From Muribaculaceae bacterium (GTDB taxonomy: Bacteria > Bacteroidota > Bacteroidia > Bacteroidales > Muribaculaceae), in the NCBI GenBank assembly GCA_022509165.1, contig JAFLTT010000001.1:124001-188000 (forward strand): a stretch of DNA of 64,000 nt. The letters are read 5' to 3'. The stretch's first letter is position 1. Every line of letters begins with the position of its first letter. The position numbers and the translations under genes are program-made. This document shows, one piece after another, positions 1-8,047 of the stretch. Under the pieces are notes generated by a model. It worked only from the letters and a program-made list of their open reading frames with translations, did not search any database and was not told the DNA's origin.

Positions 1-162
1 TCTTTGCCTTAAATCTTTCACCCATTCTTCTAACTGATGGGGTGTGCGGTGGGCACTTAATACTTTCACTTCGTGTTCCACACCAAAAGAATCGAGGATT
101 TCGACTGCTCCTTTCATTACTCCCCAGTCGCTTACAGACCCCATCACGATGCCTATTTTCAT
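1..162 (-). CDS. purE: N5-carboxyaminoimidazole ribonucleotide mutase, partial
   Basis: Only the first 54 codons are in the window; the gene runs off the left edge. PurE converts N5-CAIR to CAIR in de novo purine synthesis in the cytoplasm. The translation has the glycine-serine-x-serine-aspartate nucleotide loop at residues 8-12 and the SAHRTP motif at residues 36-41, both hallmarks of PurE. The ATG at 160-162 fits the family's N-terminus. A TAnnTTTG box at 282-289 and a terminator-like hairpin at 218-248 lie upstream, so it may have its own promoter with a structured leader (inference). Confidence 0.93.
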   Translation of the reverse strand, partial: MKIGIVMGSVSDWGVMKGAVEILDSFGVEHEVKVLSAHRTPHQLEEWVKDLRQR

Positions 163-217
163 ATCGCAGATTTAAGATTTCAGATTATTTTTTATAGTGG
201 CAGGTAGCAACAAAACA

Positions 218-248
218 AAAGACGCCTATGATTGCTCAAGACGTCTTT
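218..248 (-). terminator. Hairpin with T-rich tail before purE
   Basis: Arms AAAGACG (218-224) and CGTCTTT (242-248) form a 7-bp stem. On the minus strand the stem is followed by TTTTGTTTTG, as in an intrinsic terminator. It would end the RND operon transcript. It also lies downstream of a candidate promoter box at 282-289, so it could act within a purE leader. Confidence 0.55.
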
Positions 249-281
249 GATAAATTGGATGTTTTTGCTCCCTTCATGATG

Positions 282-289
282 CAAAATTA
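282..289 (-). promoter_or_regulatory. Candidate purE promoter -7 box
   Basis: TAATTTTG on the minus strand matches the Bacteroidota -7 consensus TAnnTTTG. Initiation would be near 275, giving a leader of about 110 nt to purE that includes the hairpin at 218-248. No -33 box was verified. Confidence 0.35.
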
Positions 290-351
290 CTGAAAAAAAT
301 CGTATAATCTTCCATCATCAGGAAAAACTTATGTTGAGGAATTATGTTTTA

Positions 352-645
352 TCAAATGGATTTAATGATATCCCACATAAAGGCTCTTAACCCCAGCTTC
401 GGCTTGGATTCATCGAGTCTTTTTAATTTCGACAATACCTCGTCTGCTTTATCTTCTTCAACTATAGTGAGGATAGCTCCTCCCAAAGATGGCCATGCAT
501 GAGATCCGTAGTGAGGATCTCCTGTATGAGTACCTCTGCCTTGAGTCTCTCCGAAAGAGGTGAACCCTCTGCATGAACTCTTTGTAAGTAATTCAATTAT
601 AGCATCATAATGTGCCTGATCGAATGATATAAATATTGCTTTCAT
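352..645 (-). CDS. PII-like small protein of an RND efflux operon
   Basis: This 97-residue protein looks like a member of the PII/CutA ferredoxin-fold superfamily. It has a beta strand at residues 2-8, a helix at about 12-22, a G-x-G rich loop at about 32-49 in the T-loop position, a hydrophobic strand at 56-61 and a second helix at 65-74. The loop is rich in histidine (H40, H45, H49) and C25 lies nearby, which could bind metal or a small ligand (inference). Its ATG overlaps the TAA of the RND pump gene by one base (TAATG), so it is almost certainly co-translated as the last gene of the tetR-efflux operon. PII-like proteins are known beside some heavy-metal RND pumps; here the pump is of the drug type. 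Ligand and role are unknown. Confidence 0.72.
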   Translation of the reverse strand: MKAIFISFDQAHYDAIIELLTKSSCRGFTSFGETQGRGTHTGDPHYGSHAWPSLGGAILTIVEEDKADEVLSKLKRLDESKPKLGLRAFMWDIIKSI

Positions 646-3600
646 TAATTCTCGAGAGTTACTTTTTTATAATTACGGCGCAATTTCCTTCTACTATTTT
701 TCACTCCATTACCGGCAAACACACAATAGAGCACCGGTACAAACAGAAGCGTAAGAATAGTGGAGAATGTTAGACCACCGATTACGGCAGTACCCATCGG
801 GCGCCACATTTCTGCGCCTTGCCCACTTCCGACCGCCATAGGTACCATACCCAGAATGGTGGTAAGTGTAGTCATTATTACAGGACGCAGACGCGATTTG
901 CCACCGGATATCACGGCACTTCGGATTCCCATTCCACGTTCTCGGTTAAGCGAAATGTAATCTATCAGGACTATACCATTTTTTACAACGATTCCAATCA
1001 GCATGATAGCTCCGATCATACTCATCACATTGAGAGTGTGGCCACTTATCCATAGAATTATAAATACCCCGGAGAAAGCAAACATAAGGGAGGTCATGAT
1101 AATTCCCGGGTACGTGAAACTTTCAAACTGGGCAGCCATAACAATATATACAAGTATAATTATCAGGATACCAAGTAAAAGCAGATCCGAGAAAGAGTCT
1201 TGTTGGTCTTCATAAGAGCCGGACAGTGAGATGAGTATGCCCGGAGGCAGATGGAGTTCATCTATTTCTGTCTCTGCAGCTTCCACCACCTGGCTCATTG
1301 GAACTCCATCTACAACCGCTGAAACCGTGATAACTCTTTCACGGTCTTTACGTTCAATAGTAGGAGGGGTGAATCGTTCTACTACCTTACCAAGTTCTTT
1401 TATTTTCACACCTGCACCGCTTGGCGTATAAACAACAATATTCTCAATGTCCTCAAGGGATGTACGATATTGCTTATCATACATTACTTTGATGTCGTAT
1501 TCTTCTCCATCCTCACGGTATTGAGAGGCGGTGGAACCGTTGATTCTATTTCGGAGATAATAAGCAGCAGTTTGAAGGTTCAACCCATATAATGCAAGTT
1601 TTTCCCTGTCAAAATCTACTTGATATTCCGGTTGATAGTCTGAACGTGATATTGTTATGTCAGCTGTTCCCTGAATTCCTGTGAGTATTTGTTTCAACAC
1701 TCTTGCAATCGAGTCAGTCTCATTAAAATCATAACCATAGATCTCAAAATCTACTGTGCTCTGGCCTCCCATTCCCATTCCACGGCCACCACCTACATTT
1801 ACCTGGGCTTTTGCAAATTCAGGGAAACCGGTCTCTATATCTTTTCGCATGCCGTCGGCTATCTCTTTTATTCCTCTTTCACGGTCGCCCGGATCCAAAA
1901 GACGTATATTCATGGAGGCTATATGTGAACCGTTATCGGAAAGCGAGGCATAAGTGTTGTCAGAGCTTGCCGGACCCACAGTATAACTTGAAACCATTAT
2001 TTCAGGATATTTCTCTCTCCATAAAGAATCCAATCTTTGTAAGGCATCCTGAGTTATTTCTACGCGGGTACCGATAGGGGTTTCCAATGAGACACCGATA
2101 CGTCCGTTATCTTGTGTAGGGAAAAATTCAGTGCCCACATGTTTCATCAGGAATATTGACCCGACGAAGGTTCCGATACATAAAATTATTGTAATGGTAC
2201 GATTGTTTACAACTTTCTTCAATAACCATTCATATCCATTGTCAAATTTATCTAAAGAATGTTCTAAGGGAGCATAAAACCTTTGATAAAACTTCGATTT
2301 ATTGCTCTGCAGTCTCAGCCATTGTGAGCAAAGCATCGGTGTGAGAGACAAGGCGCAGAGAGTGGATATGATCATCATGATGGTCACCATCCAGCCTAAT
2401 TGACGGAACAATACTCCTGTCATACCGGTTACCAAAGTCAATGGGAAGAATACGGCAATAAGGGTAAGGGTAGAGGCAATTACGGATACAGCTACTTCAT
2501 TGGTTCCATGTATTGCCGCTTGTTTAGGATCAGATCCTCTTTCTATATGAGTAGTTACATTCTCAAGTACCACTATAGCATCATCCACCACCATACCTAT
2601 TGATATCGAGAGCGCGGACAACGACACAATGTTTAAGGTATTGCCGGTGGCAAAAAGATAAATAAAGGATGCAATGAGGGATATAGGAATAGTGATAACA
2701 ATAATCATGGTGGCACGCCATCTTCCTAAGAAGAAAAAAACCACAATCATAACGAAAAGCAATGCATAGAGCACTGTTTCTTCCAAAGAAGCTATCGTAT
2801 TTTTGATATTGTCGGAGGTGTCTACCACAATACCTATTTTCACATCCGAGGGAAGACTCCTCTGAAGTTTCGGCAGCATCTCTCTTACCTTATCCGAAAT
2901 GGCTACAGAGTTTGCTCCGGACTGTTTTTGAATCACAATCGTGGCCCCCTCCTTACCTCCTATATAAGTCTGTTGAGTTCTTTCCTCAAGTGAATCTTCT
3001 ACCCTTGCTACATCCTTCAGATATATAATTTTCCCCTGAAATGCACCTATAGGAATATTCTCCATCTGTTTTGAGTCTTTGAATTCACCCTGCACTCTAA
3101 GAGCATAAGTGTTTGAACCGATATCAAAAGCACCTCCCGGTATATTACGGTTTTCGGCTCCGATTATTGAGGAAATAGTTTCTACTGAAAGATTATAGGC
3201 TTCCAGTCTGTGTGGATCTACATATATATGAATTTCTCTTTTAGGGGCTCCCGATATTGACACAGATCCGACTCCGTCTACACGGGCCAATGGATTAGCT
3301 ATGTTGTCGTCAAGGATTTTATAAAGTCCTGCCATACTTTCGTTGGCTTCCACTGATAGGATGAGAATAGGTATCATATCTGTGGAAAATTTAAATATGA
3401 TAGGATTTTCTGAATCGTCAGGCAAAGCCGATTCCACCATATCCAGCTTATCCCTTACATCATTGGTGAGTACGTCTATATCATAACCATATTCAAACTC
3501 AAGGGTTATAACAGAAGTATTTTCTCTTGACTGCGAGGTAATATGCTTTAAATGCTCCACAGCATTAAGAGTGTTCTCAAGAGGCTTGGTTACATTTTGC

Positions 3601-3782
3601 TCTATATCCTCTGCACTCGCTCCCGGATACATAGTAATCACCATGATGGTATTTGTATCGATGTCAGGATAAAGGTCTACCGGAAGTTTTGCCAGCGAAA
3701 AGAGACCCAGAATTATCACCGTGACAAAACACAGTGTTGTCATAATGGGCCGTCTCACGGCTGATGCATATATTGATGCCAT
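645..3782 (-). CDS. RND multidrug efflux pump (AcrB/HAE-1 type)
   Basis: The 1045-residue product is the inner membrane pump of a tripartite efflux system and exports drugs or other amphiphiles using the proton gradient. Its N-terminus begins with the usual short cytoplasmic segment and TM1, followed by the periplasmic loop motif YPGASAEDIE. Near residue 405 it has VVDDAIVVLENV, the paired aspartates of TM4 used for proton relay in HAE-1 pumps, which argues against the metal (HME) branch. A second set of transmembrane segments begins near residue 860. The length is normal for the family. It is the fourth gene of the tetR-OMF-MFP-RND-PII operon, 37 bp after the fusion protein gene. Substrate cannot be read from sequence. 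Confidence 0.95.
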   Translation of the reverse strand: MASIYASAVRRPIMTTLCFVTVIILGLFSLAKLPVDLYPDIDTNTIMVITMYPGASAEDIEQNVTKPLENTLNAVEHLKHITSQSRENTSVITLEFEYGYDIDVLTNDVRDKLDMVESALPDDSENPIIFKFSTDMIPILILSVEANESMAGLYKILDDNIANPLARVDGVGSVSISGAPKREIHIYVDPHRLEAYNLSVETISSIIGAENRNIPGGAFDIGSNTYALRVQGEFKDSKQMENIPIGAFQGKIIYLKDVARVEDSLEERTQQTYIGGKEGATIVIQKQSGANSVAISDKVREMLPKLQRSLPSDVKIGIVVDTSDNIKNTIASLEETVLYALLFVMIVVFFFLGRWRATMIIVITIPISLIASFIYLFATGNTLNIVSLSALSISIGMVVDDAIVVLENVTTHIERGSDPKQAAIHGTNEVAVSVIASTLTLIAVFFPLTLVTGMTGVLFRQLGWMVTIMMIISTLCALSLTPMLCSQWLRLQSNKSKFYQRFYAPLEHSLDKFDNGYEWLLKKVVNNRTITIILCIGTFVGSIFLMKHVGTEFFPTQDNGRIGVSLETPIGTRVEITQDALQRLDSLWREKYPEIMVSSYTVGPASSDNTYASLSDNGSHIASMNIRLLDPGDRERGIKEIADGMRKDIETGFPEFAKAQVNVGGGRGMGMGGQSTVDFEIYGYDFNETDSIARVLKQILTGIQGTADITISRSDYQPEYQVDFDREKLALYGLNLQTAAYYLRNRINGSTASQYREDGEEYDIKVMYDKQYRTSLEDIENIVVYTPSGAGVKIKELGKVVERFTPPTIERKDRERVITVSAVVDGVPMSQVVEAAETEIDELHLPPGILISLSGSYEDQQDSFSDLLLLGILIIILVYIVMAAQFESFTYPGIIMTSLMFAFSGVFIILWISGHTLNVMSMIGAIMLIGIVVKNGIVLIDYISLNRERGMGIRSAVISGGKSRLRPVIMTTLTTILGMVPMAVGSGQGAEMWRPMGTAVIGGLTFSTILTLLFVPVLYCVFAGNGVKNSRRKLRRNYKKVTLEN

Positions 3783-3819
3783 TTATAATTTTTTTGAAAG
3801 TAGTCGGAAAAAGATAAGA

Positions 3820-4872
3820 TTATTCAGAGATGTTTACCGCCATACCGTTGGCAAGTTTATTCTGTCCGGTGATTACAACTGAATCGCCATCCTCTACACC
3901 TGACAAAAGTTCATAAGTGTTGCCCAAACGTTGACCTAAATCAACTTTGCTGTAGTTGACTTTCCCATTTTTATAGACATATACATATTGATTGGCGGAT
4001 CCGGGTTGTTTTACAATAGCGCGGTCAGGAACTACCACATGGTTTGCATGTCCAAGATCAAGTTTTACCCTGCCAAACATTCCCGGAAGGATTCTTCCGT
4101 TAGAATTTGTTAAACCAATTTCAACACCGAAAGTGCGGGTGTTGGTATCAACTGTAGGAGATACCATTGTGACATGACCTGTAAAACTTTCATCACCATA
4201 GGTGTCGAATGTAATTGTAGCAGGCATACCTTTGGAAATTTTGGAGAGTTCTGTCTCCGGTACATTTATAATAATCTTCAGTGGATTCACTTGAGCCACA
4301 GTAATTATTGGCAACGCCCCTGTCATATCTCCCGGGTCATAATTTCTTGCGGTCACCACTCCGCTAATCGGGGAGACTAAAATAGTGTTCTCCTTTACAT
4401 TTTTTAGTGTACGTTCTGCTGCTGCCAACGAATTTTGAGCATTAGTTAGTTGCAACTTCATCTGGTCGACATTCTGTTGTGTGCCTCCACCTATTTCAAG
4501 AAGTTTTACCGCACGGTCATAATTTTGCTGCACATTATCCAAGTTGGCCTTTGCATTTGCCAACTGTATTTCATAAGAAGTAATGTTTACATCATCAAGG
4601 ATTGCTACTATTTCTCCTTTTGACACATTAAATCCTTCATCCACCTTTATCTCCTTTATTCTATTAGGAGTAGAGGAGGAGATATTATTGATTTGTTCCG
4701 GTTCCACAGTTGCTGTATAAGTTCCAACCTGTACTACATCCCGGTTAAATACTTTCTCAACTTTTACTGTCGGTTTGTTTTCTTCTTCCACCGGTCCGGT
4801 TTTCTTTTCACTACAAGATGAAGCAAAAAGGGTGATAGTTAAAAGGGAAGCAAGTTGTATTTTTGTCTTCAT
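3820..4872 (-). CDS. RND efflux periplasmic adaptor (membrane fusion protein)
   Basis: The 350-residue protein links the RND pump to the outer membrane channel. It has a lipoprotein signal peptide with the acylated cysteine at residue 20, so it should be anchored in the inner membrane facing the periplasm. Barrel-sandwich halves flank a short alpha-hairpin (about residues 95-165, with heptad-like Q/N/L content), followed by the beta-barrel domain with the typical SPISGVVTARNYDPGD segment near residue 170. The gene lies 18 bp downstream of the outer membrane factor gene and 37 bp upstream of the pump gene, in the order expected for one operon. Confidence 0.94.
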   Translation of the reverse strand: MKTKIQLASLLTITLFASSCSEKKTGPVEEENKPTVKVEKVFNRDVVQVGTYTATVEPEQINNISSSTPNRIKEIKVDEGFNVSKGEIVAILDDVNITSYEIQLANAKANLDNVQQNYDRAVKLLEIGGGTQQNVDQMKLQLTNAQNSLAAAERTLKNVKENTILVSPISGVVTARNYDPGDMTGALPIITVAQVNPLKIIINVPETELSKISKGMPATITFDTYGDESFTGHVTMVSPTVDTNTRTFGVEIGLTNSNGRILPGMFGRVKLDLGHANHVVVPDRAIVKQPGSANQYVYVYKNGKVNYSKVDLGQRLGNTYELLSGVEDGDSVVITGQNKLANGMAVNISE

Positions 4873-4890
4873 TGGAAGTAAAATTTTTAA

Positions 4891-6207
4891 TTAGAGTATT
4901 TCTTTGCCCAGAAGGAGGTCAAGTTCAGATGAAGAAACGAGATAATTATAAATAGCTTGCAGATATACCAACTGGGCTGAAGTATTTGCCAGTTCAGCAT
5001 CGCGGAGTTCAAGATATGAAGCTGCTCCAATTTCAAAACTTTTCTGCATTATTTCATAAGCTTTTTTAGCCTGTGCCATACCTTCCTTGCTTGTTGAAAT
5101 CTGAGCCGCTTCTCTGTTCATGTTATCTATTGCAAGATCCACCTGCATATTGAGAGAATTGATTAAATAATCTTTCTGGAGCTCAATTTCTTTGAGTTGC
5201 ACCTGAGCCTGGCGTAATCCGTAAAGTTTGGATCCTCCGGAAAATATTGGCACAGACAAAGCCACACCTACGTAACTGTATGGATTGAAATTCTGATTCT
5301 TGAAGGGCGAACCATTACTCAATGCTGTCCATGACAAGTTATAGGAAGCACCTAAGCTTGGTATCCATGCAAATTTTTTAAGGGTAACATTTTTACTTAA
5401 AAGTGTACGTTGGATATCCAGAGACCGAAGGGTGGTGTTGTCTTGTAGGGAGGTGTCACCATTTGCAGGATAAGCCCACATCTCTTCCGATAAATCATTT
5501 AGAGCTATATCAGGAATAATATCTATATCGGCTGAAATCCCCATAAGAACCTTGAGTTGCAATTGGCATTGTTTTAAAGCAATATCTGCTTGTAATAATT
5601 CAGGCTCAATATTTTTTACTTGTACCGACGATCTTAAAACATCATATTCTGAAGCTGTGCCGTTTTCAAATTGTTTTTGATATATATCAGCATTGAATTT
5701 AGCGACATCATAATTTGCAAGAATCACATTTTTTGAAGCCACTGCCAACATCAGGGCATAATATGCTTTGTTTACTTGATTTATAAGATCAAGACGAGAT
5801 GCCCGAGCGTCTTCCAGACTTGCAAGTATCTGTGTGTCTGAAATATCGATAGCTTTCCATAGTGTCGGTGCAATTATCGGGAGTGATGCAGCGAATCCTA
5901 AATTCCAAGTGTTGTCAGATCCCATTTTTATACTTTGGCTCTGACCTCCCATATCCATTCTTATTGTCTGTAACTCAATGCTTCTTTGGTAGGCACCTGT
6001 AAAATCAATTGTGGGGAAAACATTGGCTAATGTTTCCTTTTTAGCATAGTCAACTTTCTTAACTTCCAGGTCAGCAATTTTCACTGTAGGATTATCCTGA
6101 AGAGCTATTTCGAGACATTTTTGTCTCGACATTATGATATTCTCTGCATGAAGTGCCGAGGCAGATATATAAAATGTTATAAAGAAAATGGTTATAAGAT
6201 GTTTCAT
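4891..6207 (-). CDS. TolC-family outer membrane efflux protein
   Basis: The 438-residue protein is the outer membrane channel of the efflux system. It has a cleavable signal peptide ending near ALHA (residues 18-21) and two homologous helical halves rich in alanine, leucine and glutamine, as in TolC. A longer reading frame starts at a TTG at 6219, but the ATG at 6207 gives a clean signal peptide and lies one base after the tetR stop codon, so I chose it. Together with the adaptor and pump it makes a complete tripartite exporter. Confidence 0.93.
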   Translation of the reverse strand: MKHLITIFFITFYISASALHAENIIMSRQKCLEIALQDNPTVKIADLEVKKVDYAKKETLANVFPTIDFTGAYQRSIELQTIRMDMGGQSQSIKMGSDNTWNLGFAASLPIIAPTLWKAIDISDTQILASLEDARASRLDLINQVNKAYYALMLAVASKNVILANYDVAKFNADIYQKQFENGTASEYDVLRSSVQVKNIEPELLQADIALKQCQLQLKVLMGISADIDIIPDIALNDLSEEMWAYPANGDTSLQDNTTLRSLDIQRTLLSKNVTLKKFAWIPSLGASYNLSWTALSNGSPFKNQNFNPYSYVGVALSVPIFSGGSKLYGLRQAQVQLKEIELQKDYLINSLNMQVDLAIDNMNREAAQISTSKEGMAQAKKAYEIMQKSFEIGAASYLELRDAELANTSAQLVYLQAIYNYLVSSSELDLLLGKEIL

Positions 6208-6208
6208 G

Positions 6209-6859
6209 TCAATTTTCAAGATTATGGGATAGGGATGAAACAGAGGGGAGAAGGTGATCTAATTCCTTGAGTCCTTTTTCAGAACTTATTGCCCTTAAAA
6301 AACCTATAATAACATTATCATAAACCTCAAGAAGTGAAATATCTGAGGGAAAAAGTTCTTCGGTACGTTTTAGAGCCTCCATTTGGAGTGCTAACATTCT
6401 ACATTGTACCTTAAGATTTACATCTTGCCGAAAATAACCTTCTGTTACACCTTTTTGCAGTATCTCATAGAAGTTCTGGTGTATTCTTTGATTGTGAGAA
6501 TCCGGCAGAAGATGTTGTTTATTTGCATATTCTTCAATGTCTCTGATGAATTCAGGATTAAGTTTGCTCATTACATCTCTATTATAGAGAAAACATTGGA
6601 TAATGGCTTCCATCACATTTTGAGACTGAGAAAAGATAATGGAAAGCCTTTCTCTCATTTTCTTATGGAAAAAGATGGTAGCTTCTAAAAAAAGATCTTC
6701 TTTATTGCCAAAAATCTCATAAAGGGTTCTTTTTGACATCTGAAGGTTAGCAGCAACTGAATCCATAGTAGTGGCCTTTAGTCCGTTTTTCATCAAGGCC
6801 GTCATGAAACATTCCAGAATTTTTTGGTACAATTCAGGAGAAATATCTTCTTTTTTCAT
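6209..6859 (-). CDS. TetR-family transcriptional regulator
   Basis: The 216-residue protein has an N-terminal helix-turn-helix at about residues 25-50 (TTMDSVAANLQMSKRTLYEIF followed by NKEDLF, the usual TetR signature) and a divergent C-terminal ligand-binding domain. An upstream extension from a TTG at 6943 exists, but it would begin upstream of the predicted transcription start and inside a terminator, so the ATG at 6859 is preferred. It is the first gene of the efflux operon and probably represses it until an effector binds (family knowledge; the effector is unknown). Confidence 0.9.
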   Translation of the reverse strand: MKKEDISPELYQKILECFMTALMKNGLKATTMDSVAANLQMSKRTLYEIFGNKEDLFLEATIFFHKKMRERLSIIFSQSQNVMEAIIQCFLYNRDVMSKLNPEFIRDIEEYANKQHLLPDSHNQRIHQNFYEILQKGVTEGYFRQDVNLKVQCRMLALQMEALKRTEELFPSDISLLEVYDNVIIGFLRAISSEKGLKELDHLLPSVSSLSHNLEN

Positions 6860-6879
6860 ATTATATGGAAAATCGACGG

Positions 6880-6887
6880 CAAAATTA
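6880..6887 (-). promoter_or_regulatory. -7 box of the tetR-efflux operon
   Basis: TAATTTTG on the minus strand matches TAnnTTTG. Initiation near 6874 would leave a leader of about 15 nt before the tetR ATG at 6859. It sits immediately after the tdh terminator hairpin. Confidence 0.5.
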
Positions 6888-6888
6888 A

Positions 6889-6925
6889 ATAAAAAACCGA
6901 AAACTTGTTTAAAGTTTCCGGTTTT
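6889..6925 (-). terminator. Intrinsic terminator after tdh
   Basis: A 14-bp stem (AAAACCGGAAACTT / AAGTTTTCGGTTTT, one mismatch) with a 5-nt loop TAAAC is followed on the minus strand by TTTTTTATTT. It lies 27 bp after the tdh stop and separates tdh from the efflux operon. Confidence 0.85.
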
Positions 6926-6951
6926 ATTAAGTGGCTTTAACAAAAATTATA

Positions 6952-7929
6952 TCATATAGCCGGAGTTTCTATCTCATTGGCTAATTTTACTTTAAGGTGT
7001 GCAAGCATGTCTTTGGTCATGAAATCAAGATCGTATTTTGCTTTCCATCCCCATTCCTCCCGAGCACAGGAATCATCAAGACTGTCAGGCCAAGAATCGG
7101 CGATTGCCTGCCGTAAGGGATCCACCTTATATTCCATCTCAAACTCCGGTACGAATTTTTTTATAATGGAATATATCATTTCCGGATCAAAACTCATTGC
7201 CGAAATATTAAAGGAATTTCGATGTACCAGCTTTGAGGGATCCGCTTCCATTATTTCTATTGATGCCCGGAGAGCATCAGGCATATACATCATATCCATG
7301 AAAGTGCCTGCCTTTATGGGACAATAGAATTTTTCTCCTTTTACAGCCGAATAATAAATATCGACTGCATAATCAGTGGTACCTCCTCCTGGTGGTGCTA
7401 CATAAGAAATAATTCCCGGGAATCTTACAGAGCGAGTATCTACACCAAATCTTTTAGCATAATAATCAGAAAGAAGTTCTCCAGTCACTTTTGTGACACC
7501 ATACATAGTTGTGGGTCGTTGCACAGTATCTTGAGGTGTATTTAAATGTGGTGTACTGGGTCCAAAAGAACCTATGGAACTCGGTGTAAACACCGCACAT
7601 TTTTTCTCTCTGGCAATTTCCAGAACATTATATAAACCACCCACACCTATGTGCCATGCAAGTTGGGGTTTCGTTTCGGCTACTGCACTCAATAATGCTG
7701 CCAGATTGTAGATAGTATCTATATTATATTTTTCTACTGCTTGTACTATCTGGAAGGTATTAGTGATATCTACCTCTTCTGAGGGTCCAGATTCAAGAAG
7801 TTCACCTTTGGGCTCCGCACCTTTAATATATCCGGCTACAACGTCACCTTGGGTATATTCTTTCCTTAACTTCATAGTGAGTTCCGAGCCTATTTGTCCG
7901 GTGGCCCCAATGATAAGGATGTTTTTCAT
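6952..7929 (-). CDS. tdh: L-threonine 3-dehydrogenase, SDR (epimerase-like) type
   Basis: The 325-residue enzyme belongs to the extended short-chain dehydrogenase superfamily. It has an NAD-binding GATGQIG at residues 8-14 and the catalytic Y144-x3-K148, with serines at 118-119. By sequence alone it could be called a nucleotide-sugar epimerase. The divergent neighbour is 2-amino-3-ketobutyrate CoA ligase, and SDR-type threonine dehydrogenases of this length are known from Bacteroidota and archaea, so oxidation of threonine to 2-amino-3-ketobutyrate is the best reading. It has the PGGGTTDYA motif near residue 172 typical of this enzyme group. The gene is single, with its own promoter and terminator. 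Confidence 0.85.
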   Translation of the reverse strand: MKNILIIGATGQIGSELTMKLRKEYTQGDVVAGYIKGAEPKGELLESGPSEEVDITNTFQIVQAVEKYNIDTIYNLAALLSAVAETKPQLAWHIGVGGLYNVLEIAREKKCAVFTPSSIGSFGPSTPHLNTPQDTVQRPTTMYGVTKVTGELLSDYYAKRFGVDTRSVRFPGIISYVAPPGGGTTDYAVDIYYSAVKGEKFYCPIKAGTFMDMMYMPDALRASIEIMEADPSKLVHRNSFNISAMSFDPEMIYSIIKKFVPEFEMEYKVDPLRQAIADSWPDSLDDSCAREEWGWKAKYDLDFMTKDMLAHLKVKLANEIETPAI

Positions 7930-7976
7930 AGATATTAGGTATTAACTCCCTTTTAAGGAGATTTTATATTATATTG

Positions 7977-7984
7977 CAAAGTTA
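7977..7984 (-). promoter_or_regulatory. -7 box for tdh
   Basis: TAACTTTG on the minus strand fits TAnnTTTG. It would give a leader of about 40 nt before the tdh ATG. Confidence 0.5.
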
Positions 7985-7986
7985 AT

Positions 7987-7996
7987 GTGAATTCAC
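7987..7996. promoter_or_regulatory. Palindrome between the tdh and kbl promoters
   Basis: GTGAATTCAC is a perfect 10-bp palindrome lying between the two divergent -7 boxes. It is placed where a shared operator would be expected, but no regulator is evident nearby. Confidence 0.3.
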
Positions 7997-8010
7997 TGAA
8001 ATTTTTTATA

Positions 8011-8018
8011 TAAATTTG
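8011..8018 (+). promoter_or_regulatory. -7 box for kbl
   Basis: TAAATTTG fits the TAnnTTTG consensus. Initiation near 8024 would give a leader of about 24 nt before the kbl ATG at 8048. Confidence 0.5.
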
Positions 8019-8047
8019 GATTAATTATACTACTAACACTTAAATCT

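Noticed and set aside
163-281. Purine riboswitch before purE
   Set aside because: The leader is too short and lacks the conserved three-way junction sequence; only a simple hairpin is seen.
6952-7929. UDP-galactose 4-epimerase for the SDR protein
   Set aside because: The neighbouring kbl and the SDR-type threonine dehydrogenases known in Bacteroidota make threonine oxidation more likely.
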